From assembly GCF_004217555.1 (NCBI RefSeq), contig NZ_SHKW01000001.1, positions 1,922,001 to 1,986,000 on the forward strand: 64,000 nt of DNA, given 5' to 3'. A program made the position numbers and the translations under genes. The stretch comes from Edaphobacter modestus. Its GTDB lineage: Bacteria; Acidobacteriota; Terriglobia; Terriglobales; Acidobacteriaceae. Below the pieces are notes generated by a model. It saw only the letters and a program-made list of their open reading frames with translations, made no database searches and was not told where the DNA came from. Shown here in pieces: positions 1 to 7,297 of the stretch. The number at the start of each line of letters is the position of its first letter. Position 1 is the stretch's first letter.

Positions 1-193
1 TCTCCATCTCATCCTTCAGGCTCAGCTTCAGCTTTTTGAGTCGTATCTCTTCCAGCTTCTCCGGTTCGGTCAGAAATAACTTCGAACGCAACGTGTCCAG
101 CCTGCGATCATACAGGCTGTGTTCCTGCTCAAGCTGCTGAATGGATAAGTGCTGTGTAACATTCGGGAGCTCCGTATATTTAGCAGTCTGCAT
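1..193 (-). CDS. YdcH/DUF465-like small coiled-coil protein, partial
   Basis: This reading frame is open from an ATG at 193 down to the window edge, so the C-terminus is missing. The visible 64 residues run MQTAKYTELPNV, then a heptad-like charged helix rich in Leu, Glu, Arg and Lys (QQLEQEHSLYDRRLDTL, then EKLEEIRLKKLKLSLKDEME). That is the pattern of the YdcH/DUF465 family: short proteins of about 70 residues forming a helical hairpin, of unknown function. The start is supported by GGAGG ten bases upstream of the ATG. I recognise the family from the helix pattern and the terminal LKKLKLxLKDEM motif; the remaining few residues lie outside the window. Confidence 0.7.
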   Translation of the reverse strand, partial: MQTAKYTELPNVTQHLSIQQLEQEHSLYDRRLDTLRSKLFLTEPEKLEEIRLKKLKLSLKDEME

Positions 194-331
194 CCGATCG
201 ATACCTCCAGGGTCATTCAACTTCCCAACGCTGGCTCAACAAGCTAACACAGCCCGTCAAAGTGAGGCAAAGCCAGTTATCCACCGTTTTGTATCGCTGT
301 TTCCGTCGAAAATCGGACCTTTCGATCCTCT

Positions 332-844
332 TCAAGGTCTCTGCGGCGAGCCCTCTCTGCCCGGCCCGGCCATCTCCAACCGCATCAACACGGCATCGTC
401 TTTGGGCTCGCTGTAGTACCCCTTCCTCCGCCCCAACTCGACAAATCCCAAGCGACGATACAGTGCGATCGCGGCGGCATTCGCCGAACGGACCTCCAGT
501 TCCACGCCAGCGGCTCCATTCGCTCCGCACCAGGCAATCACCGCCTCGCACAGGGCCCGCCCAACTCCCTTCCTTCGAGCCGTCTCCGCCACAACAACGC
601 TCTCCAGCTCTGCAATCGAGCCGGCTCCGGCCCCAATCACTTTGCCCACGGCAAACCCCACCAGATACGTCCCTTCCTCCCCCACCAGCAGACCCCGTTT
701 TACCGAATCACCCTCATCGGCCTCGGCAATCCCCGCATACTCCCTCTCGGCCCAATGGGGTGCAGTCGAGATCATTCGCTCCAGCGCAATCACCGCCCCC
801 ACATCGCCCGCTCGAGCCACCCTTATCCTCAGCTCGCCCGTCAC
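332..844 (-). CDS. rimI: ribosomal protein S18-alanine N-acetyltransferase
   Basis: GNAT-family N-acetyltransferase of 170 residues. The acetyl-CoA binding loop is RRKGVGRAL at residues 90-98, preceded by the beta-bulge strand AELESVVV. The segment ELEVRSANAAAIALYRRLGF (115-134) and the following YY match RimI, which acetylates the N-terminal alanine of ribosomal protein S18. The gene starts inside the stop of tsaB (ATGA, 4-base overlap), and a tsaB-rimI pairing is common in bacteria, which supports the RimI assignment over a generic GNAT. The C-terminal dozen residues (GPGREGSPQRP) look disordered. The precise substrate cannot be read from sequence alone. Confidence 0.85.
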   Translation of the reverse strand: MTGELRIRVARAGDVGAVIALERMISTAPHWAEREYAGIAEADEGDSVKRGLLVGEEGTYLVGFAVGKVIGAGAGSIAELESVVVAETARRKGVGRALCEAVIAWCGANGAAGVELEVRSANAAAIALYRRLGFVELGRRKGYYSEPKDDAVLMRLEMAGPGREGSPQRP

Positions 845-1512
845 CCCTCGGAGCCCTTTCCTATCCTGGCCAGAATCTCCAGATCCATTCGCCGAAGGTA
901 GTTCGCGTCGATCGCCTCCACGTCGTCGAACTGCCCTCTTCTCACCCGCTCCACTGCCAGAGGCAGGACATCCTTCGCTGTGGGCTCCTCCACTACTCGA
1001 GGTCGCAGCGCCACCAGAGCCTCTGCAACTCGCGGCTCACATACCACCACCGCGCTTGCTCCTTCCGCCAACACCGCCACCTCCTGCGCGGTCAACAGCG
1101 CCTCGCTTCGCCTTCGACCCGCCGCATAAACACCGCCGTAAAACTCCCCGCGGCCTGCATCCAGCACCGCGCACACATCGCTTTCAACACTCCCCGCAGC
1201 CGCCGCCAGAACCGCCAGCCGCGAGACAGCAATCAGGGGAACCCGCCCCGCCTCGCTCAAACCTTTGGCTGCACTCAGCCCTACCCGCACCCCGGTAAAC
1301 GATCCCGGCCCATGCACAACAGCGATAGCCGTAAGCTCGCTCAACTTCCAGCCCTCCGCCGCCATCCTCTGTCGTATCGCCGGAATCAGTCTCTCCGAAG
1401 CACTTCGCCCTGGCAGTACCTCCGACGCCACAACCTTCGGTTCCCCCTCGCCCTCTGCCAGCGCAACGCTGCCTTCCGTTCCACTTGTATCAATCAGCAG
1501 CAGTCGCATCAT
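841..1512 (-). CDS. tsaB: tRNA threonylcarbamoyladenosine biosynthesis protein TsaB
   Basis: The 223-residue protein begins MMRLLLIDTSG and carries the family-defining block GPGSFTGVRVGLSAAKGL at residues 68-85, with an ASKHA-type fold expected. TsaB is the inactive partner of TsaD and, with TsaE, helps transfer threonylcarbamoyl-AMP to A37 of ANN-decoding tRNAs to make t6A. Length is normal for the family (about 220-230). It overlaps the upstream MeaB fusion gene by four bases (ATGA) and the downstream rimI by four bases, so the three are almost certainly translated from one message. TsaD and TsaE are not in this window. Confidence 0.92.
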   Translation of the reverse strand: MMRLLLIDTSGTEGSVALAEGEGEPKVVASEVLPGRSASERLIPAIRQRMAAEGWKLSELTAIAVVHGPGSFTGVRVGLSAAKGLSEAGRVPLIAVSRLAVLAAAAGSVESDVCAVLDAGRGEFYGGVYAAGRRRSEALLTAQEVAVLAEGASAVVVCEPRVAEALVALRPRVVEEPTAKDVLPLAVERVRRGQFDDVEAIDANYLRRMDLEILARIGKGSEG

Positions 1513-2780
1513 CCCTCACCCACAATCTCCAGCAACACCCCTCCCGTACTCGCGGGATGCACAAAAAAATACCTGTGCCCCCCGGCGCCCCTGCGAACCT
1601 GGTCGCTCACAAGCCTCACACCGTTCTCCTTCAGCCGCACAAACATCGCATCCACATCCGCCACCTTCATCGCGATATGGTGCAGCCCCTCGCCGCGCTT
1701 CGCCAGGAATCTCCCAATCACCGAATCCTCCGCCGTAGGTTCCAACAGCTCTAACCGGCTCTCCCCCATCGGAAGCATCGCCACCTTCACCTGCTCATGC
1801 TCCACCCTCTCTTCCTGCGCAACTGCCATCCCCAGCATCTCGTAAAAACCGCGCGCTCCCGCGATACTCTTTACCGCAACCCCAAGGTGATCTAACCGTA
1901 GCTCGTTGCCCAGCTCGCTCATCCACTCTCGCGCCCCGTGCGACTCATCCCTCGTGCTCTTCTCCTCGCCGCATCGCGCAATCGCATCCATCGACTCCGC
2001 GATAGCATCCATCAACTTCTCGACACCCTCACCCGTCGTCGCTACCGTCTGCACCACAGCCGGAACCCGCTCTCCAGGCACACTCGCCAACCCCTGCATC
2101 CCGACAATCTCCGCCACCACCCGCTCCGCCCCTTCGCGGTCGCTCTTGTTCACCACGAACACGTCCGCGATCTCCATCAGGCCCGCCTTCAGGCTTTGCA
2201 CGTCATCCCCCATGCCCGGCACCAGCACCAGCACCGTGACATCGGCAAGCCGGGCGATCTCCACCTCATCCTGCCCCACCCCCACCGTCTCGATCAGGAT
2301 CTTTCCGCGACCCGAGGCTTCCATCACGTCGCACACATCACGCACCGCCCGCGCAACTCCTCCCACCGCACCCCGCGAGGCCATGCTGCGCACATAGATC
2401 CCCGCATCTCCCACCGGCTCCTGCATCCGGATCCGGTCACCCAGCAGCGCCCCTCCTGTATAAGGACTCGAAGGGTCGATCGCAATCACCCCCACCGCCT
2501 CTCCCCGCCCTCGCAGCCAACGCGCCATCTGATCCACCAGCGTGCTCTTCCCCGCCCCCGGCGGTCCCGTCACCCCAATCTTCAGAGCCTTCACTCGGGA
2601 TCTCCTGCACTCGGCCAGCAGAGTCTCCGCCCCTTCAGCGCCATCCTCCACCATGGAGATCGCCCTGGCCAGCGCCCGCACATCTCCCTGGCGCAGCCTC
2701 GCCACCATCCTCTCGATCTCGTTGCCTGATGCGGCCGTCTTCCTGTCCACGTCAGCGATCATATCCTGCGCCGCAGGCAC
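1509..2780 (-). CDS. MeaB-type GTPase fused to methylmalonyl-CoA epimerase
   Basis: One 423-residue frame joins two enzymes of the propionate/methylmalonyl-CoA route. Residues about 20-275 are a G3E GTPase of the MeaB/ArgK type: Walker A GPPGAGKST at 72-80, IDPSSPYTGGALLGDR at 101-116, ETVGVGQDEVEIA at 164-176, NKSD at 211-214. MeaB loads and protects adenosylcobalamin in methylmalonyl-CoA mutase. Residues about 295-423 are a glyoxalase-fold methylmalonyl-CoA epimerase, with LDHLGVAV (H298), GLHHIAMKV (around H368) and LLEIV (E418) as likely metal ligands. The epimerase is about 130 residues, the usual full length, so both parts look intact. The GTG start at 2780 is six bases after DUF302; an ATG six codons later is an alternative. 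The mutase genes are not in this window. Confidence 0.9.
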   Translation of the reverse strand: MPAAQDMIADVDRKTAASGNEIERMVARLRQGDVRALARAISMVEDGAEGAETLLAECRRSRVKALKIGVTGPPGAGKSTLVDQMARWLRGRGEAVGVIAIDPSSPYTGGALLGDRIRMQEPVGDAGIYVRSMASRGAVGGVARAVRDVCDVMEASGRGKILIETVGVGQDEVEIARLADVTVLVLVPGMGDDVQSLKAGLMEIADVFVVNKSDREGAERVVAEIVGMQGLASVPGERVPAVVQTVATTGEGVEKLMDAIAESMDAIARCGEEKSTRDESHGAREWMSELGNELRLDHLGVAVKSIAGARGFYEMLGMAVAQEERVEHEQVKVAMLPMGESRLELLEPTAEDSVIGRFLAKRGEGLHHIAMKVADVDAMFVRLKENGVRLVSDQVRRGAGGHRYFFVHPASTGGVLLEIVGEG

Positions 2781-2786
2781 ATCGTC

Positions 2787-3278
2787 TCAACCCGCAGCCT
2801 CAGTCAGAAGGGCAATCACCTTCTCGTCAAGAGACCGAGCCACCGCAAGAACTGCCTCATCTCCGCATCCATTTAAATAGCTCGACATGGTGTCGTAGGC
2901 CAGATGCACTCCACCGTCATTCTCGTAGACCAGGATCGTCACCGGAGCATACGACCCCGCATCCGGAACGCGCTCGACCATCTGCTTCATGATCAGCGGA
3001 TTCCCCGCGATGATTCTCACGATTCGAAATGACTTCGCCGCCGGGTCTTTCTTGATCGCAGCTCCCAGATCCAGCCGCAGAAAATCCATAAGGTCCGCGC
3101 TCCCCACCGCCGCATGAATCAGCCTCTCGAACTCCTCCAGAGACTCGGCTCCATCCATCTGCGGCTTGAGAACCCGCATATCGGGTCTGCCGATCCCCTT
3201 CTCAAGTCCACGCAAAACCTCGTCGAAGCTCTTCGCCGAAGTCACGCCGAACCTATCGACCGCCACCCGCCTCATCAT
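2787..3278 (-). CDS. DUF302 family protein
   Basis: Protein of 163 residues beginning MMRRVAVDRFGVTSAKSFDEVLRGLEKGIG. The C-terminal half contains the DUF302 hallmark, NPLIMKQMVERVPDAGSYAPVTILVYEND followed by VHLAYDTMSSYL, as in a domain of unknown function with an alpha/beta fold found in bacteria and archaea. I place the start at 3278 because AGGAGGAGGG lies five bases upstream of that ATG; a TTG six codons earlier would overlap the Shine-Dalgarno. It is the first gene of the DUF302 / MeaB-epimerase / tsaB / rimI run and lies divergently from the fucosidase gene. No signal peptide or membrane segment is seen. Confidence 0.75.
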   Translation of the reverse strand: MMRRVAVDRFGVTSAKSFDEVLRGLEKGIGRPDMRVLKPQMDGAESLEEFERLIHAAVGSADLMDFLRLDLGAAIKKDPAAKSFRIVRIIAGNPLIMKQMVERVPDAGSYAPVTILVYENDGGVHLAYDTMSSYLNGCGDEAVLAVARSLDEKVIALLTEAAG

Positions 3279-3392
3279 CGACCCTCCTCCTGGCAAGACC
3301 GGAGCCCTCGAAAACCTGCACGAGCAGGCCTGCGCCAGATAAGATGCCCCCGGGAAAATTTCGCTCTACAAAGAGCAGCCGCAAAAATAGGT

Positions 3393-3423
3393 TTGCCAAT
3401 AAACGTAAACTTTCACCTATAAT
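3393..3423 (+). promoter_or_regulatory. candidate sigma70-type promoter of the fucosidase gene
   Basis: TTGCCA at 3393-3398 and a perfect TATAAT at 3418-3423 are separated by 19 bases, longer than the preferred 17. The -10 lies 34 bases before the GTG start of the fucosidase gene. The sequence between is AT-rich compared with its surroundings (GTTTGCCAATAAACGTAAAC), with GTTT and AAAC ends that could mark an operator half-site pair. Inferred only from hexamer matches. Confidence 0.4.
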
Positions 3424-3456
3424 TCCCGTGCCATAAATTCACCCAAAGGAATCCCC

Positions 3457-4899
3457 GTGAAGCTTTTGCACCGCAGCATCGCAACCGGCCTCATCCTCGC
3501 ATCCGCTTCGCTCAGCTACGCCCAGCTCGAAGGCAGCAAAGCGGATGCCACCCCCACCAATCATCCGGTTCCCGCCATCCAGGACACCGAGACCCCCGCT
3601 CAGCGCAATGCGCGCATGGCATGGTGGCGCGATGCCCGCTTCGGAATGTTCATTCACTGGGGCCTCTACTCTATCCCCGCCGGCGAATGGCACGGCAAGC
3701 GCACCGACCACATCGGCGAATGGATCATGAACGACCTCTCCATCCCCGTCGCCGACTACAAGGCCTTCGCCCCGCAGTTCAATCCCACCGGCTTCAGCGC
3801 GCACGACATCGTGGCCCTCGCCAAGGCCGCCGGCATGAAGTACATCGTCATCACCGCCAAGCACCACGACGGCTTCGCCATGTTCGACTCCAAGGTCGAC
3901 CCCTTCAACATCGTCGCCGCGACTCCGTTCAAGCGTGATCCGCTCAAGGAGCTCGCCGAAGAGTGCCGCAAGCAGGGCATCAAGCTCGGCTTCTACTACT
4001 CCCAGGCCCAGGACTGGACCGCCCCCGGCGGAGCCGCCGCCGTCCGCGGCGATCACAACAAGGAGACCGGCCACTGGGACAAGGCTCAGGATGGCAGCTT
4101 CGACGACTATCTCCACAAGAAGTCCATCCCGCAGATCAAAGAGCTCCTGACCAACTACAAGGACTACCCCGTCGTCGTCTGGTTCGACACCCCAACCAAG
4201 ATGATGACCCCCGAGCGCTCCGCCGAGATCGTCAAGCTCCTCAACCAGCATCCCAACCTCATCTGGAACAACCGCCTCGGCGGAACCTATAAGGGCGACA
4301 CCGAGACCCCCGAGCAGTACATCCCCGCCCAGGGCTACCCCGGCCGCGACTGGGAGTCCTGCATGACCATGAACGACACCTGGGGCTACAAATCTTTCGA
4401 CACCAACTTCAAGCCCACCGATACCCTCCTCCGCAACCTCATCGACATCGCCTCCAAGGGCGGCAACTACCTCCTCAACATCGGTCCCGACTCCAAGGGC
4501 ATCGTTCCGCAACCTGAGGTAGAGCGCCTGCAACAGGTCGGCCAGTGGCTCAAGGTCAACGGCGAGGCCATCTACGGAACCAGCGCCACCCTCTTCGATG
4601 TCCCCACCGGAACCTTCTCCGCCACCGAGAAGGGCCACAGCGGTCAGCCCAAGTTCATTCCTACCTGGAACTGGCGTTCCACCACCAAGGGCAACAAGGT
4701 CTACGTCGAAATCTTCGAATGGCAGAACACCTTCCACGTCGACAAGATGCCCCGTAAGGTCGCCAGCGCCTACCTGCTCGCCGACTCCGCCCACAAGCCG
4801 CTCAAGTTCACCCAGAACGGCACAGCGCTCGATGTCCAGCTTCCCGCAAAGGCGCTGGACCCCATCGCCACCGTCCTCGTCCTGAACACCACCAAATGA
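3457..4899 (+). CDS. alpha-L-fucosidase, GH29, exported
   Basis: Glycoside hydrolase family 29 protein of 480 residues. A signal peptide (KLLHRSIATGLILASASLSYA) ends near residue 22. The catalytic barrel shows FGMFIHWGLYS (62-72), EWIMN, KHHDGFAMFDS (135-145), GFYYSQAQDW and VVVWFDT (around 239-245), whose Asp244 sits where GH29 enzymes carry the nucleophile; the end of the barrel has NYLLNIGPDSKG. The C-terminal ~100 residues form the usual beta-sandwich. It would release terminal L-fucose from glycans outside the cytoplasm. The GTG start at 3457 is chosen because AAAGGA lies six bases upstream. The MFS transporter downstream is on the same strand but 540 bases away, so a shared message is unlikely. 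Confidence 0.93.
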   Translation: MKLLHRSIATGLILASASLSYAQLEGSKADATPTNHPVPAIQDTETPAQRNARMAWWRDARFGMFIHWGLYSIPAGEWHGKRTDHIGEWIMNDLSIPVADYKAFAPQFNPTGFSAHDIVALAKAAGMKYIVITAKHHDGFAMFDSKVDPFNIVAATPFKRDPLKELAEECRKQGIKLGFYYSQAQDWTAPGGAAAVRGDHNKETGHWDKAQDGSFDDYLHKKSIPQIKELLTNYKDYPVVVWFDTPTKMMTPERSAEIVKLLNQHPNLIWNNRLGGTYKGDTETPEQYIPAQGYPGRDWESCMTMNDTWGYKSFDTNFKPTDTLLRNLIDIASKGGNYLLNIGPDSKGIVPQPEVERLQQVGQWLKVNGEAIYGTSATLFDVPTGTFSATEKGHSGQPKFIPTWNWRSTTKGNKVYVEIFEWQNTFHVDKMPRKVASAYLLADSAHKPLKFTQNGTALDVQLPAKALDPIATVLVLNTTK

Positions 4900-4951
4900 T
4901 CACCCACCCTTATCGCATCATTACCCACGCCCACGACCCACGCCCACAGCC

Positions 4952-5000
4952 GTCATTCTGAGCCGAAGGCGAAGAATCTCAGTATTTTTTGCAGGATCTC
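4952..5000. repeat. dispersed extragenic repeat, copy 1
   Basis: A 49-base element beginning GTCATTCTGAGCCGAAGG and ending TTTTTTGCAGGATCTC. Nearly identical copies occur at 6929-6977 and 8261-8310. It lies in the gap 4900-5440, in which I see no credible gene. Confidence 0.9.
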
Positions 5001-5079
5001 AAAAGCAAATCGCCTGTGAAGTGACACCAGCCATCCCCATGGCCGGTGTCCACCTCCGGCTCTCGCCACAAACCGAGTA

Positions 5080-5118
5080 CCCCACCTTCGGCGCAGCTCT
5101 ATCGCGCCGAAGGTGGGG
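5080..5118. repeat. perfect 15-bp hairpin element
   Basis: CCCCACCTTCGGCGC at 5080-5094 is followed by a 9-base loop and its exact complement GCGCCGAAGGTGGGG at 5104-5118. No T-run follows, so a simple intrinsic terminator is unlikely; it resembles acidobacterial extragenic palindromes. Apart from this and repeat copy 1, the 541-base gap between the fucosidase and the MFS transporter shows nothing I can name. Confidence 0.85.
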
Positions 5119-5440
5119 CAGCCGAACGAAGCTCGAACCGCCTCCCTCAGCCCCTGAATCACTACTTCACCATCGTAGAATCCCATCCATCCACACCCGC
5201 AGATCCACATTCGTCTTCTGCTTCTTCGCCGTCATCCGCCGTCAGCAGCTTCTAGCGTCCCCAGGCATTTTCCCTAAGAATGGATAGACCACTTCCTGCT
5301 CCGGGTATCTCGTTTGCTCCTTGACACACCTGACCCGCCAGCGACTATCCTCATCCAGAACATATTCCATTGACTTCCAACGGCCTTAGCGGCCCTCTTC
5401 CAGCAATGGTCTGACCTGCATTGCGCCGGAGCTTTGATTC

Positions 5441-6772
5441 ATGTCGACGAATCCTGCCATCCGCCCGTCCGATACGGGCTTTACCACCTCCGCTCCAGAC
5501 AAGTCCAATGTTCGCTGGTTCGTCTGCTTCCTTCTCTTCCTCGCGACGACCATCAACTATATGGACCGCTCGGTCTTCTCCCTCATCGAGCCGCTCCTTC
5601 ACCTCGACTTCATGGGCTGGGTTCCCGGCATCGACGCCGCGCATCAAACCGTCTACAACCTGAACTACGGCCGCATCCTCATCTGCTTCCAGATCGCCTA
5701 CGGCATCGGCTTCCTCTTCGCCGGCCGCATCATCGACAGGCTCGGCACCAAGACCGGATACGCCATCGCCATCCTGGTCTGGGCATGCGCCTCCATCAGC
5801 CACTCCCTCGTCGGCAGCGTCATGGGCTTCTGCATCGCCCGCATCTTCCTCGGTCTCGGCGAATCCGGAAACTTCCCTGCCGCCATCAAGGCCACCACCG
5901 AGTGGTTCCCCTCCGAGGAGCGCGCACTCGCCACCGGCCTCTTCAACTCCGGCTCCAACGCCTCGGCCTTCGTCGCACCTGTTCTTATCGCCGCCGTAAC
6001 CATGCGCTGGGGATGGAACGCAGCCTTTATCACCACCGGCTCCATGGGCCTTATCTGGTGTGTCATCTGGCTCTTCTTCCCTTACAACAAACTCCGGCGC
6101 GGCCTCACCCAGACCCAGGCCGATCTCGCTCCCGTCACCAGGGGCCGTCCCATCTACTCCGTCCTCGTACGCCATCGCGGCTTCTGGGCTTTCTGCATCG
6201 GCAAGGGCCTCACCGACCCCATCTGGTGGTTCTATCTCTTCTATCTCCCCAAATTCCTCAATGACAACTACGGTCTCGATCTCAACCACGTCAAATACCC
6301 GCTCATCGTCATCTACACCGTCGCCAGCGTCGGCTCCATCGCAGGCGGCTGGCTCTCCGGCTTCCGCATGAAGCACGGACACAGCGTCAATTCCGGCCGC
6401 AAGTTCGCCATGCTCGTCTGCGCCGTCTGCGTTCTGCCCATCATGCTCGTGCCCCACATGCACGACCTCTTCCCCAATAATGCCTGGCCCGCCATCGCCC
6501 TCTTCTGCCTCGCCACCGCGGCTCACCAGGGCTGGTCCGCCAATCTCTTCTCCACCCCGACAGACATGTTCCCCTCCACCAGCGTAAGCACAGTCGTCGG
6601 AATCGGAGGAACTGCAGGGGCCATCGGCGGAGCCATCTTCACCTGGATCGTCTCCCACTACTTCTCTCTCCACCCTCTGCCCATCTTCGCCATGGCCGGT
6701 TTCGCCTATGTCACCGCCCTGCTGATCTTCCAGCTGCTCGTTCCACGTCTGGGCGAGCCCCGCACCGCCTGA
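5441..6772 (+). CDS. MFS transporter, anion:cation symporter (hexuronate-like) family
   Basis: Inner-membrane transporter of 443 residues with about 12 hydrophobic segments. TM1 ends in NYMDRSVFS (39-47), the loop between TM2 and TM3 has GRIIDRLGTKTG (95-106), and TM4 carries RIFLGLGESGNFPAAIK (134-150), the signature of the ACS family that includes ExuT (hexuronates) and related organic-anion symporters; GLFNSGSN and the WWFYLFYLP segment agree. The substrate is probably a sugar acid, but this is a family-level inference. ATG at 5441 with a weak CGGAG nine bases upstream. It lies downstream of the GH29 gene on the same strand but is separated by repeat elements. Confidence 0.88.
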   Translation: MSTNPAIRPSDTGFTTSAPDKSNVRWFVCFLLFLATTINYMDRSVFSLIEPLLHLDFMGWVPGIDAAHQTVYNLNYGRILICFQIAYGIGFLFAGRIIDRLGTKTGYAIAILVWACASISHSLVGSVMGFCIARIFLGLGESGNFPAAIKATTEWFPSEERALATGLFNSGSNASAFVAPVLIAAVTMRWGWNAAFITTGSMGLIWCVIWLFFPYNKLRRGLTQTQADLAPVTRGRPIYSVLVRHRGFWAFCIGKGLTDPIWWFYLFYLPKFLNDNYGLDLNHVKYPLIVIYTVASVGSIAGGWLSGFRMKHGHSVNSGRKFAMLVCAVCVLPIMLVPHMHDLFPNNAWPAIALFCLATAAHQGWSANLFSTPTDMFPSTSVSTVVGIGGTAGAIGGAIFTWIVSHYFSLHPLPIFAMAGFAYVTALLIFQLLVPRLGEPRTA

Positions 6773-6809
6773 TCTCAGGGGAGGCATAGACCACATCAGA
6801 GACGAACAG

Positions 6810-6930
6810 CATTCTGAGCCACAGCCCCTCACTGCCGTCACCCTGGGCCGCAGCGTCACCCTGAGCCGCAGCCCCTAACCGCCGTCACCCTAACCGCCGT
6901 CACCCTGAGCCACCGCCCCCTTGCCGCCGT
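6810..6930. repeat. degenerate tandem repeat leading into repeat copy 2
   Basis: Five or six imperfect units of the form CACCCTGAGCCGCAGCCCC...GCCGT follow each other, with unit lengths from about 15 to 30 bases, and run directly into the full-length dispersed repeat at 6929. It looks like an expanded 5' portion of that repeat. No reading frame here resembles a protein. Confidence 0.75.
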
Positions 6931-6977
6931 CATTCTGAGCCGAAGGCGAAGAATCCCAGCATTTTTTGCAGGATCTC
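6929..6977. repeat. dispersed extragenic repeat, copy 2
   Basis: A 49-base copy of the element at 4952-5000, differing by only a few bases (CCCAGC for CTCAGT in the middle). It is in the gap 6773-7297, which holds repeats only. Confidence 0.9.
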
Positions 6978-7143
6978 CGCCCCGGATACCGCCGCCACAC
7001 CTAAGCCCGCTCCGGTACCAGGCCAACCCAGCTCGCATCGAGCTGTTCAGCCTGGCATCGCGGCGACTCAGTTGGAATCAGGCGGATTAGCCTCACATCA
7101 GGGTCACCTCTCTCTGGATCACAGTTCTGGCCCTGAAAAAAAG

Positions 7144-7207
7144 TGTCATCCTGAGCGGAGCCTCCTCGCAGTCTCACCGCGAGGAGGCGAAGTCGAAGGA
7201 CCTGCGG
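7144..7207. repeat. related extragenic repeat with internal 10-bp hairpin
   Basis: The element opens GTGTCATCCTGAGCGGAG and closes GAAGTCGAAGGACCTGCGG, a second version of the dispersed family. Between these lies an insertion with exact inverted repeats GCCTCCTCGC (7160-7169) and GCGAGGAGGC (7179-7188). Confidence 0.75.
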
Positions 7208-7297
7208 TTCACCCTCTCCTCGTCCCCTCAAAACACCTGGCTCTGTTTACCTTTCGCTCAGCCGCGCGTCGTATCATTACGCCAGCAGTCTGAGAGC

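Noticed and set aside
262-1845. 527-residue plus-strand frame across rimI, tsaB and the MeaB fusion
   Set aside because: Pro/Ser/Arg/His-rich shadow; the minus-strand products have family motifs.
3439-4794. 451-residue minus-strand frame opposite the fucosidase gene
   Set aside because: Val/Gly/Asp-rich low-complexity shadow of a GC-rich gene; GH29 motifs are intact on the other strand.
4953-5287. Short frames in the gap after the fucosidase gene
   Set aside because: They run across the dispersed repeat and the 15-bp hairpin and are not protein-like.
5351-6859. 502-residue minus-strand frame opposite the MFS gene
   Set aside because: Glu/Asp/Gly-rich antisense shadow without domains; the plus strand encodes a full transporter.
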